Position numbers and translations under genes: made by a program. From Ceratobasidium sp. AG-K (Eukaryota; Basidiomycota; Agaricomycetes; Cantharellales; Ceratobasidiaceae), in contig JAWNGF010000015.1 of the NCBI GenBank assembly GCA_037039685.1, positions 573,001 to 637,000 on the forward strand: a stretch of DNA of 64,000 nt, read 5' to 3'. Of the stretch, positions 43,142-56,439 are shown in pieces. The notes beneath the pieces were generated by a model. It had not been told where the DNA came from. It searched no databases and was given only the letters and a program-made list of their open reading frames with translations. How positions within the stretch are numbered: the first letter of the stretch is position 1; every line of letters begins with the position of its first letter.

Positions 43142-44351
43142 AGACTTAATTTCCAACTGAAGGGATTGTCGCGAAGCATTGGGATCCCGTTCCCGGATAA
43201 GAGGACCGCCAAGGCGGCAGTGCTGGCGGACAACACCCCCATCAAGATCTACGCTGATGGGGCGGCAGGTGCGGACGGTATCGGCGCGGCAGCGGTCCTT
43301 TTCGAGGATGACATACGCAGAAGAGAAACAGGCATCAGGTTAGCAGGCAGCGGAGAACGCACGGCACTAGAGGCAGAATTGGCAGCTCTTTTGCTCGCCT
43401 TTTATCTTGTAGAGAGCGACCCCCCAATCGAGGAGGTGGTAGTCTTGACAGACTCGCAGTTGGCGATCAGAGCGGTACTGGGCGAGAGGACGAACGCCCC
43501 AGGTCTTCTCCTCAAGGCCACCCACAAGGCGTTCCGGAGTGCCAAGCGATCGCTCAAGGGAAACAACCTCCGTCTGGTATGGTGCCCAGCACACGCAGGA
43601 GTATACGGGAATGACGAGGCCGACCGAGAAGCCAAGGCCGCTGCACGCGGCAAGAGCTACCACCCTGACCGAGCACACCCATTTCTCGCGACCTACACCC
43701 CACTCAAGGATCCGCAGAAACTCCGGGAGGACTTTGTAGCGGCAAACCGCGCGTCGGCCGACCGACACTGGGCCGATTCGAAGGCGGCATCCAAGCTGAG
43801 CAGGAGGCTTCAGGCCGTCGATCCGAAGCACTTCTTTGGCATGGTCGCTGGCCTCAACCGTTCGAGAGCCACACTCTTGTTCCGTCTTATCACAGGGCAC
43901 ATCGCCCTCGCTGCCCACCTACATCGCATCAATAGCGCAGACACCGACATCTGTCCCCACTGTAGCACGGAGCCCGAATCAGTTACTCATTTCATTACAC
44001 GTTGTCCGGCGTTCGGAGCGGAGCGGCACGAGCATCTGGGCTCACTGGGGCGGGAGTATGTGTCTTTCGGCTACCTCCTCTCGTCACCGGAAGGCATCCG
44101 GATTCTTCTCGGCTTTATCAAGGCCACGGGCCGCTTTACCTCCTCACTTAGATAGTTACTATAGAGACTTTCGCTAGCTTTTCTGTTTTTCTGTCCTTTA
44201 CCTCGTGCTTAGTTGTTGCCGCTTTGTATAGACTGTTTCTCCTTCCCTCTCCTCTCTGCACGCCTCCCTTTACAGAAGTTGTACATAAGGCCATGCCTCG
44301 ACTCAACTTATATATACATGCGATTGAAAAAAAAAAAAAAAAGACTTAATT
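43142..44351 (+). mobile_element. 5'-truncated LINE with 10-bp target duplication
   Basis: The insert runs from about 43152 to the A tail (44327-44342) and is flanked by AGACTTAATT at 43142-43151 and 44342-44351. A poly(A) end, 5' truncation and a direct repeat are the marks of target-primed reverse transcription. Confidence 0.9.
43152..44155 (+). pseudogene. LINE ORF2 C-terminus: RNase H and zf-RVT
   Basis: The open frame entering at FQLKGLSRSIGIPF reads PIKIYADGAAG (first RNase H Asp), RTALEAELAALLLA (Glu), VVVLTDSQLAIRAVL (Asp), VWCPAHAGVYGNDEADREAK (His and last Asp), then the zinc-finger region CPHCSTEPESVTHFITRCP (zf-RVT). It ends TGRFTSSLR. Endonuclease and RT are missing because of 5' truncation. 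The first 26 codons of the apparent frame (from 43070) are flanking host DNA. Confidence 0.9.
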
Positions 44352-44401
44352 GTGTGCGATCCGGGTATATTTGCAAACAATTAATTTTACAAGACGTGTT
44401 G

Positions 44402-44414
44402 CCCCCCCCCCCCC
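44402..44414. repeat. 13-base C run
   Basis: Short poly(C) in the flank behind the LINE. Confidence 0.8.
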
Positions 44415-44445
44415 GGTAAAACCATAATCGCCCCGCTAGGATACC

Positions 44446-44580
44446 GGTTCCCAAGCTTCCCAGCGCCGCCCAGCCTCCTTGTCCCGTCCCTCCAACCGCT
44501 CGTCATATGCATCAAGTGTTGAACCATGGGCTGCTTCGATAAATTCTCTCTGAAAGATCGCACCAAGTGAATGGTCTTCC
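44446..44580 (-). CDS. possible 3' exon of an unidentified gene
   Basis: The minus frame reads DHSLGAIFQREFIEAAHGS, DERLEGRDKEAGRRWEAWEP and ends at a stop. The charged helical composition looks coding, but no upstream exon can be joined with confidence: a retroposon (44594-44719) sits just upstream. Confidence 0.3.
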
Positions 44581-44581
44581 A

Positions 44582-44731
44582 ATCGTCACTCCTTTTTTTT
44601 TAATCAAATGTATTTTACGACGTTTTGGGGCAAAGCCCTATGGTGAGCCGTTCTAGAAGTGGGGTGGCGTAAGGCCGTACCGAAAAGACCGCCTAAGGTG
44701 GGACAAGGGAGCCGAGAGGATCGTCACTCCT
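44582..44731 (-). mobile_element. small retroposon with 12-bp target duplication
   Basis: About 126 bp (44594-44719) with a T run at its left edge (minus-strand A tail), flanked by ATCGTCACTCCT at 44582-44593 and 44720-44731. It could be a SINE or the 3' end of a LINE; no coding capacity. Confidence 0.7.
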
Positions 44732-45604
44732 AAGCGAGCTCACGGCATGAATGGAGTCAAGCTCCCAGACGGTGGACGGGTATTATCAAAAATTATGCTC
44801 TTGGTACTTTCCCCCGGGGTCGCTATTAAGTGTACACGCAGCATAAGACATGTATTGCCCTCGTAAAAACAACAATAATATATACATAGAGAACGACATG
44901 ATGGGACCTCGGAAGTAAATGCAGGGGGGGGGGAGATTTCCCGAACGAACTTGGGACCGAGGGGGTTGTCAACCGTATCAATGGATATAATGGTGAAAAA
45001 CGCAAAAAGGAAGAGTAATAAGTGGGGCGGGAGACATTGGAGAGAGGGAAATCGAGGAATGGAGGGAACACAGAGTCTTTGAGAAAGCTTAGCCGCAAAG
45101 AACCCACCACACGGGCAGCAGTGCCCTAACGATTGTTCATGAGACGACCTCTGCATGAATCGTCGTATGCTGCCTGGAACCCCGGAGCGGCTATGCAAAC
45201 TCACGCATGAGATGTGTCGACTGCGAGTAGTCGTTCCAGGGCGACGTAGGTGCTTATGGAATGGGCAAGTGGTCCTGGCCAAGCTCTGCTGAGAGAGGGG
45301 AGAGCTGCTGACTGGCCAATCATTTGTGAGCACCGGATGCGAATCTTCGGTAGCCGAGGGAGCTCACCTCGTTAGAACCGTCCGAGCCCATCCGACCGAC
45401 CAGGGGTCAAGTGCACCAGTGCCGAGTTGCCCACCAGAGACTGCCAACACCCTCCAAGCGCAGGTCAAACAGACCACCAGCGCTTAAGCTGGTAGGGGGC
45501 AGAACATACGGCCGCGCTCTCAGAATACGCCGTTTGACGATCGATCGTGAGCAGGCCAGCCCGATACTGCGGAGGACTATCGCGATACTATCGATGCGAA
45601 CGGG
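44732..45604. other. no clear gene
   Basis: A 197-codon minus frame (44740-45333) is open but shows no motif and is Ser/Cys/Pro-rich. I do not call it. Confidence 0.35.
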
Positions 45605-48600
45605 TGGAGGGGCACGAATTCAGCCACATGATGACGGGAGGGAAGTATGACGATAGGCTTTATTTTGTTGATATAACACAGCGCCGGTCAGGCAAAGAGA
45701 CGTTGATTCAACGGATCTAGCACGAGATGCCTAGAGTCTTGGGCCGGGAACTACGCATGTACAACGGGGGATGTGACGCACGGTGAATTCGGCCAGAGGT
45801 AGCTCTCTCCAGGTTGGTAGACATTTTGATTGTGGTAAGCGTGTTTATGACGCAAGGGCATCGTCAACAATAGACCAAAATAATGGAGACGACCCAGTGA
45901 TAGGTTGAAGCACTTTGGGGTCTCGGCTTACCTGAATAACGTCGCCAACTTCATCGGGCCGAAAGTGAGCGCTTTCAGTGATATATTGCATCACTCCCCA
46001 GTTACCTCGCGCTTTGCAGTCAGTACCAAATGAAGTAAATTTGAAAATATGGTGGAGCCGTTTTGCCCCCCAGTCACTCCCGAAGATAAGAATCAGTATG
46101 TAGGTCACTGAAAGCGGTCACACGCAAGGTTTCAAGTGATTATGTGGCTAGGACTCAGCGTTAACGTGTTCAGCCTCCACAGTGAGTGAAGTTAGTGGAA
46201 AGCACCATCACTTACTCCCGTGTGCGTCGAATGATGATAAAGACACGATCGAACTTCGATTTCTAGACCATTGAGGAGTCCGGTTTTGGTAATCGGTGTG
46301 AGATGTAGGGAACTCGAGGACGAGCGAGGTTGAGATTGGGCTGTCCAGTGGCTCACGTGGCCACTTCAAGTCTGTTGCTTGCCCTGTTGCCACCCCGATT
46401 CATAGTCTCATTCACATTCAGTCTTTTTCATTCGAGTTGTGGCCCACACTTGGTCCATCGCCCAGGTCAGCAGTATTTTCCTGATCTTCGCTCCCAGCAC
46501 CATCTCATTTCTGCCCTTCCAGACTAACCAGAGGAATCACCTCTCATATCCCAGTCGCCAATGGGAGGACAACCTCAACACTCGACTCCTATCTTCTAGG
46601 CGGTGTGGCAAGGGGTAGCCACGGCAATTAGTGTGCATAGTTCTCTTCTGTGCCCTGGGACTCCGCTGATGTTGGAAACTTTCTCAATTAGTGCACCACA
46701 GTCAACGAGTGCCAGAGGCCAGCCCGATTCACAAACGGGTTGATCAAGGCCACAGTACGGAAACAGAGCCTCAGTTCACGGTAGGAGGCGATTGTCAGGC
46801 GTCAGGACGAGTTCGTTTGTGGGAGACTGATACCACGAGCGGAGTGTTGCGGGAGTTCGTGGCCTACTGTGCTGTTGTGTAGGAGTGGAAAGCACACTAT
46901 GCCTCATGGTACGCACCGTGGTGCTGCCCGCATCTCTGGAAGGTGTTCAGCTGAGCGCACTACAGGGACTTCGTTGACCTCCTCCCCCATCATCTATCGG
47001 TCGTCGTTTGCCGCTTAGTGCCGACCATGCTTCTGGTTGGATCTGTCCATTGGCTGCTCAGCAATCCTACTCCTGTCCGGCTTGCACATTGCACTCTGAG
47101 CGCGACCGCCGACACCTACCTCCCCTCAGGCCGATCCTGACCGCCTTTCCTTCCCCGGCTTTATTCTCACCCATGCCCCACTGAGAGTCCGGACAACTTC
47201 GGTCAAGACGGCTCGAATTTTATAATTGAGCGTCGGGATTGAGGAAAACGCGGTTGGTGACCCGCTTGCATAATTTCCGCGATCCAGAACCTCGCTGAGT
47301 CTCTTAAAGGCGCCCTCTCTTCGACATGCCGTATATTCGCCATACGTTCAAACTACTAAATTAATACAGACAATACCCGATACAATGACTTCCACCCGCG
47401 AAACATGGTCGAGAGTCCTACGGTCAAGCTCGCTTCTTGAGCCCAATGAAGGTGTGCGGCGCATCAAACCCATAGTCTCTGCAGAAGAAAATTTGCCTAA
47501 TCCATAATCACCGGCATTCCCCCTCGCTCCCTTAAAATGGGAAGAAGTGTAAGCACTGGTGGTCCGACCTTGTGGGATGGGTTCCGTCCATCGAGTGCTC
47601 TCGCCGCTCACAAGTATGTACATAACCGTAAAATGTAAACATACTATTCGACATGAGCTACTTGTAGAGTGTATTTTATTTTATTTTTCACTTGACCATC
47701 ACCACCCCACCCGAACTCCCGAGCTACCACGACCAAACAGCAGTCACGTGATACACTGTTTTTTTATACCTTGAGTCGTCATTTCAACGACCATATATGC
47801 GTGTCTTTTTGATGCATTACCATTCTATATCAATTTTTACCCTAGCTAAAGCTCATATATTGGTTTACATGCGTACCAGTGGCGCGCACTAGCCTTGATG
47901 ATGCCTGAAGCAGGGTTACGTGCAACCGTAGCGCCTATCAGGACAGGACACACAAACGCGAGGTCACTGGATCGAAACAGGAACCGGAACGTGAGGTTAA
48001 AAGTTGGTACGGTATTACTACGACCGTTAACGACAGCCTATCCATACAAATACGTGCTCCCTTCCATGGATGACTAAAACGGTCCCGCGTGTACTTCAAT
48101 CGGCTCGCAATCCCGTCAGATTCCCCAACTGATTTTAAACTGCTGATTCTCAGGGCCACGTCCCATAAGCTACTAATACCCGATCCTGCATCAGCCATAC
48201 CGAGATACGGCTTGTACGAGGGTTTCCTTCCCGTTAGCTTTTATCCACCAACCACTCATGAAAACTCCAACCCAGAAATTCACTAGAAGTGGGTGGAAGT
48301 TTGGACTGCCTGCTTTAGGGTGAGAAAACGCAGCACGTTCCTACTCACCCCGTATGGATAGACCTTCAGTTCAATACTATCTATGCACGCGCATGCTTTG
48401 AGATTTATTGGGGTGTAACCTTTTCCTAGGTGTACGACCTCGTGGCTGCCCGACTGATTCTGTGGCTAAATGAGCGCGGCGTGTCACAAGCCTTCTATTT
48501 TTTTCAACCCTATTACGAAAAATTGCTAGATTATTTTCAGATAGAGGCTTAGAACCCTGGAATACGTCCACGCCAATTTGTTTATGCCTCAGTCCTTCTA

Positions 48601-48715
48601 CTCGAGGGAAACAGTGTAACCTAGGTTCGGGTATATTACTTTTTTTTAGGACGATTACATGTTTGGTTCAATGAGCAGCAAATATAGCTAAAGAATACAG
48701 CTATGGTTTAGTATG
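45605..48715 (+). repeat. repeat unit c of the segmental duplication
   Basis: Counterpart of unit a in copy 2: begins near GGCACGAATTCAGCCAC, carries GTGGCTCACGTGGCCAC at 46348 and TCACGTGAT at 47744, and ends near AAAGAATACAGCTATGG. No convincing protein. Confidence 0.7.
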
Positions 48716-49059
48716 ACTATTGCGGACAATACTCGTGACGGAGCGCGGACAGTGCGGTGAAACCAGGCCGATGAAGCGGTTACACCAGGAGGTACTGGCC
48801 GAGACAGCAGCACGGCTTGCACAATGTGAATACTAAGCATTAGGGGATTGAGACCATGAACCGGGATGCGCACGGATACTCTGGATAATACGTCCCCACC
48901 TGATGAAGGGGTTTGGCTCGTTGAACGACGTCCAAGTCGCCGGAGGTAGCGAACAACCGCTCTCTCCTGATGCGTGAAGTTGCCAACACGTTACTGCAGG
49001 AAGGTGCAGTCGCGTTGCTGGCGGAAGGGAGTTGATAAATCCTCCTAGATGGAGCGGGG
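48716..49059. other. linker between units c and d
   Basis: Counterpart of 34934-35224. No gene seen. Confidence 0.4.
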
Positions 49060-52000
49060 GGGGGGGCGCTGATTCAGCCATACAACGGCCAAAGGTGGGA
49101 GTGCTACGATGGATGCCACGCTCGTTAGCACAACACAGGACCATTAGGGGAGGCTAACATACTGTAGCCTTGCTCAACAGAAGTCCGACTTGAGGGGTCG
49201 GGGGTCTAAAAACCGTACAAATTGATCAGGGATGCCACACACAAGTAGCGTCATCATAAGGTATCCTCCCCACTTTGAGCACGGTAGACCCACGATGGTG
49301 CCGAAGGGGGCCGCTAGCGACAGGAGAAAATTGTAGGTACGGCGGGTAGGGGCGTGTATGATGGCGTCACTTGCTTTGTGTGCGTCAAATGCGATTATCA
49401 ACACAAACGAGGAATCTTTGTCGGTTCATTACAAGGCGAAACTCTGGTAATCGGTGTTTTGTAGTAGTAGCTAGGGAGAGATGAGTGAGGTTGCGCCGTG
49501 AAAACCCGGTGGCTCACGTGGCCACCCCTCTCAAGTTGGTGCCGAGACCCCCCACCCTGTCCATCCAGCGGAATCATAATTGTTAGCCATCATGTACATG
49601 CCGCTAAACGAGATGAGCAAATTCGAAGATACAATCCTCACTGTCTATAACGCCTGGAAAGTGGTAGCCCGAAAATTTGTGCGGATGATCCCGTTTCCGT
49701 ATCTTGAAGGCGACACTCAATGCTGATGTTGACAACTTCCACATCTCTTTCTTATCCAACGTTTTCTTTCTTTGGCATGATGCCATGTAAGACATTCTTC
49801 ACGTGAAAGAAAGTACCCGAAGATAAAAGCAACCCGACTGCAGTGTACCCTGCTCCAGTATATCCGGCTCGATGTGCTGACCCGCCACCTCCACGACATC
49901 CTCTCCGCCTCAGCAAGCCTTTCTATGGGACCTTTGAGAGCTAAGTGCACCCATTAGCCTTCCACCCTGTCCCAACTACGTACTCCCAATGGTGGACGTC
50001 CTCCTCGCTTGCCACCCGCCATCTCCTTCCCCAAGGTTTCTTTCCGCGCGCTTCCCTTCTCCAATAACTCCTGGCTTAGTGCACCACCACCGGTGTCGAA
50101 AGCCACGTTCTTCTCGTATGAAACCCGAAGCTTCGAGTTTATGACGACCGAATACTAGACAATCACGATCATGATCACGAAAGGTACGTCCTCTCTGCTG
50201 CAACAAGTGCAGTTGAGAGGCCGGTGCCACCCTACTCATTTTTCCGGAACCAATACCAGCGTTAACGCTTTATGATAGGTTCGGCCACTGTCCCACCGGG
50301 CGCTGGCAGTTCTACTGTGCGGCTATACGCCATGCCTCCACCTCGGTCCTTCCCCTCTTGCGGTTGATTGGGAGCACCACGCGTCCTACACCTCCACTCG
50401 ATTGGATGCTACAGACTTCTCAAGATTCAGTACCTTCATCCACAGGCAAGGATGGTGCAATACGGTTCTCGGTATGTTCTGGGTTACTTCTCAAGTTGTT
50501 GGGGGTCTAGCTGAGCGCCCTACATGGCTTTCGTTCACTTCCTATTACCCATCATACATCGTTCATTGCCCACCATTCATCATTCACTGCCGAATCTACA
50601 CCTGCCCGACCACGTCGCCTCGGCCTCATTCTGGCCGTGCTTCACTGGCACCCACCCGACTCGCATACCATTCCGGGGGCGCAACCGCCCATTCTTCTCA
50701 AGATATATGTATCTCTTCGGGTCCATTCTTATTACCTAGTTGCATGCATGGAGCCTTGCTCGATATCCTCTCATTGGAGAGATGAATTGCAGCTATTGTT
50801 GGGGATTAAGGTGGATGGTGCAGGCTTGGCAGGTAGCTTGCATCGTTTTCTCATTCCGCGCTGCGCTCCGCTGATCACAAATAGCGATGACTGCCTCCTG
50901 GGCGACACTTCCTCTCACGAGCAATGACTTTGGTACACAGTTGAGGTAGGGAACTGCGCACAGGACGCCATTATACGGGGCAACTTCACTAGGCCGTTCT
51001 GCGAACCGCGCTCCGGAACCCCAGGATCAAGCTCACTTTCCATCCCCAACACAGCCATGCGACGCATTGAACCCTTACAACCTACAAGATAAACCTTCAC
51101 TTGGGCATGAATTCCGAGTTTTCTCTCCCGTTCCGTCGAGATGGGACAACGCGCATTACTCGGTGGCCCCACCTTCCGGGCCGAGTTCAATCCACCGAGC
51201 GCTCTTACGGCTCGCAGTGATGCACCTAATAGTAAAATAAATATGTTTGCCCAGCTTGGATGACCTGCCGAGTGCATTTTGTTAATTTTCCCGCTTGAAA
51301 AACCCCGCCGAACCTCAACCCTTGCTTCACTGTGGCCGAGCATTGATCACGTGATCATTGTTTCTTACTCGGATCCACATCTCAATGACCATATATGCGT
51401 GTAATTTTTGGTGCAATACAGTGCAATATCAATGACTATGATGGAATATGAGCCAATGACCCTCTACGCGCGGGCAAGTGGCGCGTGCATTCTTAGACCA
51501 AGTCTGAAGGGCTGCACCGACCATCGACGGAACATGAAATTTGAACCGGAGTTACCGAATCGAAACATGAACCTGGAGGCGGAAACAGCCATGCTCGTTA
51601 GCCCTTAACGTTAGCCTACCCCATGCAAATGCACCCTCGGTCAAGGTAGCCAAAACGGTGCCGAGTGTGTATGGACTGCTCTCAATCTAGTGACTGCTCT
51701 CAATCTAGTCGGATTCTCCAACCGCTTTTGAGCTACCGATTCACTACGTTCTGCGTCACAATCTACCACGTCACTGAATTCCGGGGATGCACCGTGCACC
51801 GGCGTTTCCTCCACACTGGCTCTGATTTCCCCTGCCCATTTGAACTCCAACCCAAATACCGACTCGGAGGGAAAACAGAAAGTTGTACCACCTGGTCAGA
51901 GAGGGGGAAGCGCGGGGTGTTCTTTTCGACCTTAGTGTGGTTAACTTGCTACTTCAATCCCAGCTTCCCGTGCGCATATTGAGAGATTCGGGGTTGTGAG

Positions 52001-52320
52001 GCTCTCCTTCCCAGACAACTTGGTGGCAACTCACCTGATACCGTGGCTGAATGGGCAAGTGGGGTGTAATCAACCTCCTATTGTCTTTGCCCATTCCTTT
52101 GGGAAGGTTGCCACCTTCTTGCTAGGAAAGGGTTTAGGTACTTTAAAATGGGTGTGCGCGGCCGCTTGCTCGTACCCCCACTAATACGTTCGATGGAAAC
52201 AGCGTCACTGTGACCGGGCCTGAGTAGATCTCACTGTTGTACCATGAGTATTGGATTGATTCAACATCAATCAACATAGCTATAAGAATACGACGATTGA
52301 GTTTGGCACGACTGTTGCAA
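49060..52320 (+). repeat. repeat unit d of the segmental duplication
   Basis: Counterpart of unit b: GTGGCTCACGTGGCCAC at 49509, TCACGTGAT at 51347, ATATATGCGTGTAATTTTT at 51391, end near ATAAGAATACGACGATTG. It lacks the long C run of unit b. Confidence 0.7.
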
Positions 52321-52416
52321 ACTGAGGTTGTAATAAGCTGTAATCAAGGGAGAAGGAGGGAGTGGAAACCCAGTCGAAGGAACAAACACGCAGCGATCTT
52401 CTAATCAGCTGGGCGA

Positions 52417-53853
52417 TCATTTTTTCCCTCCTACAACATCCATGGACATCTTCTTGAAATTTTGAATGGTAGTTTCGAGAGAGGGGCCAACGGTCGGATC
52501 GGAAACGGCGTGCGAACCTGGGGGGCTGAACGAAACTCAATTAGCAAACGGTCTGCAACTTACATCGTACAACTTACATCCCCGAGTCCGACTGGTTCAG
52601 TAGACTTTGTCCAAGCTCTGACATTGCTCGTAGAGCGTCCTCGGCTACGACAGGAAAAGAGCAATCAGACTACTATCCTAGCGAAACTTCGGCACGACGC
52701 ACGGATATATGTTTCGTTGCTATCCAGAGCGTATAGCTTGGGATCTGAATCCAAAACATATTCAGCGGGGCTAACCAATGATTGCAAACCGACTACGTAT
52801 ACCTATGATTTCGACCCGCTTCTCAGCATTTTCGAAAGATATCATTCGCCGATAGATGTTGCTCCCCGTCCCGACAACCTTCCGGTCGCCACTCGTCGAT
52901 TCGGACTCGGATTTAGGGAAGTGTGTGACTGAGATAATGAACCCATGGCCTACGGGCGACATACATTATCGATGCTAGGTTCGCCAGTGGGGGCGGACAC
53001 ACTCACCTTCGACCACGGACGAGGGAGTGGTGGACTCAACCTTGGTGGACTCTGAATCTAGGAATAATAAATCTCGTAAGCCAATAGGTACATTTAGAGG
53101 TATGAGGGAGAGCGTACCTGTTGTTAAGGTTGACTCGGGGCGGGGTGTCCTACCAAAGGCGGAGAACCAGGATGTATACGATTGATTCGAGGACTATCCA
53201 AGTGAATGAGCCGTAGCCACGTTGTTCAAGATGTTGTGCACTCACTGCTTGTTCTACCGACGCCGGTTGTTCTGCGGCACCCAGTTCAGCAATTTCGTCG
53301 TCAAACAGCATGAGGCTATCAGGTGGCTGGGCGCTGCGGCTTGCAGCCTTTGAGGGATTAGCACTCTGATTTGCACGATAGCAGAGTATAAGACGCACGA
53401 GTACCCTGGTCTGGTATGTTTCAACTTGATGAAGAAGATCCATCGCTCGTTCAGCGTGCGGCTGTCTTTTGGCATAGAGTTGCGAAAGGATACGGCTTTG
53501 TCTGATGAGCTTATCGGTGGTGGCTCGGTCCTCTTGAGACTCGTTCGTCATTTGCCAGTGGTACCTTGTGAAGGAGATACCGTTGTTATCAGCGCAGTCT
53601 GGTGAGAGCTCTACATGACCCAGAAATACCTGCAGTATGTTCGCTTAAGGTCCTGGAACTCATTGGCGGGGAGAAACTCTTTGTGATTCTCGAGAACAGT
53701 GTTAGCGCTCTTTAAGACCTTATCCACCTCCTTGAGAATATCAGAAGCGTTCTTCCCTGCGTACTTTGCGTAGGGGGCATAGCTGTAGCCAACGTCCACT
53801 CCCCCAGTCAAGTTTGTGAGGACTCCGCTAACATTGACCCAATCAGTGGGCAT
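52417..53853 (-). CDS. unrecognised multi-exon gene, copy 2
   Basis: Paralogue of 38435-39869. ATG at 53853 (MPTDWVNVSGVLTNLTGGVD), then YAGKNASDILKEVDKVLKSA. First intron about 53568-53630 (gtatttctgg...cttcacaag). Then YHWQMTNESQEDRATTDKLI, LMLFDDEIAELGAAEQ, GHGFIISVTHFPKSESES, IYRRMISFENAEKRVEIIG, EYVLDSDPKLYALDSNETYI and the last exon SDPTVGPSLETTIQNF to the stop at 52417. An upstream in-frame ATG (53892) is less likely because copy 1 lacks it. Conservation of reading frame and introns against strong non-coding divergence suggests both copies were under selection. Confidence 0.7.
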
Positions 53854-54456
53854 TATGAATGAGAGGACCTGGTCACTATGAGCTGGGTTCAAGCCTGAAT
53901 GCAGGGGAGGTAGGAAAGAAGTAATCAGCGTTCAAGCTCGGGGGTGGGCGTGTTGTGTATACACGAACTAGCAAAGGGGATGCTCCGGTCATTCCGTTAT
54001 TGTATGGGATAGGGGCCGCTCAAGAGATTGTGGGAGGAAAGTGTTGTTCGGCGAAGGTTAGTAAACATGGGGAAATGAGGCAAATACTGTACCGGAGCCC
54101 ATAGCGTGCGTTTTGGGAGCGGTTGAACGTTGAAACCCCGGGGAGTGACTACAAGTCACAACATAGCCACGTGGTCACAAATTCTGCACACCAGTGCAAC
54201 TCCGCTAGCGACGACCTTGATTACTGCAAGCATCCATTTTGAATTGAGGACCGGTTTCTAGGAGGTTGTGTCAATAACCCAGCAGGTGGAAATGTTACCT
54301 TTCTAGTTTGCACCTTCTCATCCCGGTGAATCCTTCCGAGCCTTCATGGTTCCATCCGTAACTCTCGCTCAGGTTTACTTTGTTTTAGAATCTCCCCTTG
54401 ACCCCTCCCCGAACACTGCGGCTCCGTTCAGAGACTGTGCGCTGACCTTGTACAGA
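53854..54456. promoter_or_regulatory. shared divergent promoter region, copy 2
   Basis: A 603-bp spacer matching 39870-40533, including the GACTACAAGTCACAACATA block near 54147 followed by CCACGTG. Confidence 0.45.
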
Positions 54457-55792
54457 ATGAAGCATTCCACTAGTGTTCATCAGAGCTCCAGCGCCTTATC
54501 TTCATCCCCGGGACAGCTCTCCGACGCAGAAAAGCTATGGGTTTTGTATCAACCTTACCTTTTCTCTCATGGGTATCAACTCCGTCCTCGGTATCGACCA
54601 GGCTGGGTGCCGTCTTGGACATACACTGGACAGAACCCATACGATTGCGAAGATGGAGTCAACTCGATGGTATGCCAATGTTATTTTTCGTTTCAGATTA
54701 TGCTCACTGCATCGGTAGCCTGTCAGAACACTCGATGCTCTCAGGTTTAGGGATGAAACTCAGGTTATCATTAAAATGCTCATACCATCTCAAGATGACC
54801 GCGAGGGCGCCGAAGAGCTCGACATCTTGCAAAGACTTTCATCCGAGCCTTATCGATCCGATCCAACTAACCATACAATCGAATGTCTGGACTCATTCCC
54901 GATACCTGATATTGAGCATGGAGCGTTCTATGTCATGCCGCTTCTCCGGCGATACGACAATCCTCCGTTTTATAGTCTTCAAGAGATTAGCCAGTTCCTT
55001 GTTCAGATCTTCGAGGTACGCCAGACAATTACGTCCAACGTGCTCATCTCAACCGTACCCATAACAGGGGCTACAGTTCCTTCATGATAATGACATCGCT
55101 CATTGGTAAATTGCTAGCACTCTCGTTGTCTCTCAACCTTATAACGACCGAACGGCTTAGTGACATTGCACCGTCCAATATTCTCATGGATGGTCGGAGA
55201 TTGTACGAGGAACCGTTTCACCCCTTCAATCAACACCGTACGCTGGATGGTTCACGATTGATTACCCCCAAATACACGCGCTCGCAGGTTGGTATGCGAT
55301 ATTATTACATTGATTTCGGGTATGCGAAATGGTTTCGCAGTCCGAATGAGCCCCGCGTTGTCACTGGGTCGCGTGCTAGGGAAAGGGTCCCCGAGCAGTT
55401 GTCGGGAGAGCCATATGACCCTTTTAGAGCAGACGTCTACCAGCTAGGCGCGGTCATTCGCAGAGATATTATACCTGTAAGTCCAGCAGTATGTTTATTT
55501 GTGCTTATAGCATTATGAACCTTGTGTTTAGAACAACTCAGTAGCGCGATTCCTTCTCGCACTCGCTAAAGACATGACACTTCACGACCCAAGCAAACGG
55601 CCATCCCTTACGCAAGCCCGACGCGCAATGGATGCGCAGTTCGCACAGATACAAGGCTGGAGAATGCGGTGGCCAATCATACCCCCTCATATCCCGTTTA
55701 CGCAGCGTATTACATATATTATGGCTGGAGTAACCACCGAGATCGTCATCTTCTTGAAGAGAATACTTCGTGTGTTGTTTCTTATGCGTTAA
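54457..55792 (+). CDS. fungal kinase-like protein, copy 2
   Basis: Exons 54457-54669, 54719-55015, 55068-55105, 55161-55476, 55532-55792. The product begins MKHSTSVHQSSSALSSS and reads GYQLRPRYRPGWVPSW, TQVIIKMLIPSQDD, GLQFLHDNDIAHCDIAPSN (HCD loop), YYYIDFGYAKWF (DFG), YDPFRADVYQLGAVI, and ends with a hydrophobic helix (ITYIMAGVTTEIVIFL) and FLMR. Every intron position matches copy 1. The ATG is chosen by length match to copy 1; an upstream ATG at 54346 is in another frame. Confidence 0.82.
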
Positions 55793-56439
55793 TGACGAAT
55801 ACAATGATAGCAGCTAGCACGCATTTTTCTACTATTTTGACTTTTCATAAGCATTCCCTGATGATTTGGCTTGCTGAAAGATGGTGACAGCGATCGGCCA
55901 CCACCTAACTTTCAGAAGCTGGTGGAAATAAAGTTTGGAGGGCAGAATCGCCAGTAAAAGGCGATTTCCTCACCACTTGAGGCAAAATTTGGGAATTTTC
56001 GTTAGACCAAACGTTCGAAAATGCTTGTAAAACACGCCTATGTGGTAATTTCTGGTTAAAGTATCCTTGACGAGTCTGCACACTCGAAATACCCACGGGG
56101 TCAGAGATTTGCACGTGACTAAAAGCGGTTGCCAAAGTTGCGGCCAGGCAAGAAATTGCATTGCAATGCATATATTAACTCATCAGTGGAGCCTGGGGTG
56201 CTTGAAGCTTTGAATATGGCAATGATATAGGAGGACAATCATTATATACAATTTGCTGCCTGTGCACATAGTTGGATATGATTATCCAAATTACTCTCAA
56301 TAGCATGTTTATCATCTTGCTAAACTAACTTTTGCATGGATTCATCAGCAAAAAGGGGCTGAGATTTAAACTGATTTCAAGAGACCACCATTCTCACAAC
56401 TGATTTGAAGCAAAGGCCTGGCTGGAGATGGATTTCAAG

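Noticed and set aside
43367..43918. 183-codon minus-strand ORF over the LINE
   Set aside because: It is antisense to a well-supported RNase H/zf-RVT frame.
44740..45333. 197-codon minus-strand ORF
   Set aside because: Low-complexity Ser/Cys/Pro composition, no motif and no paralogue support.
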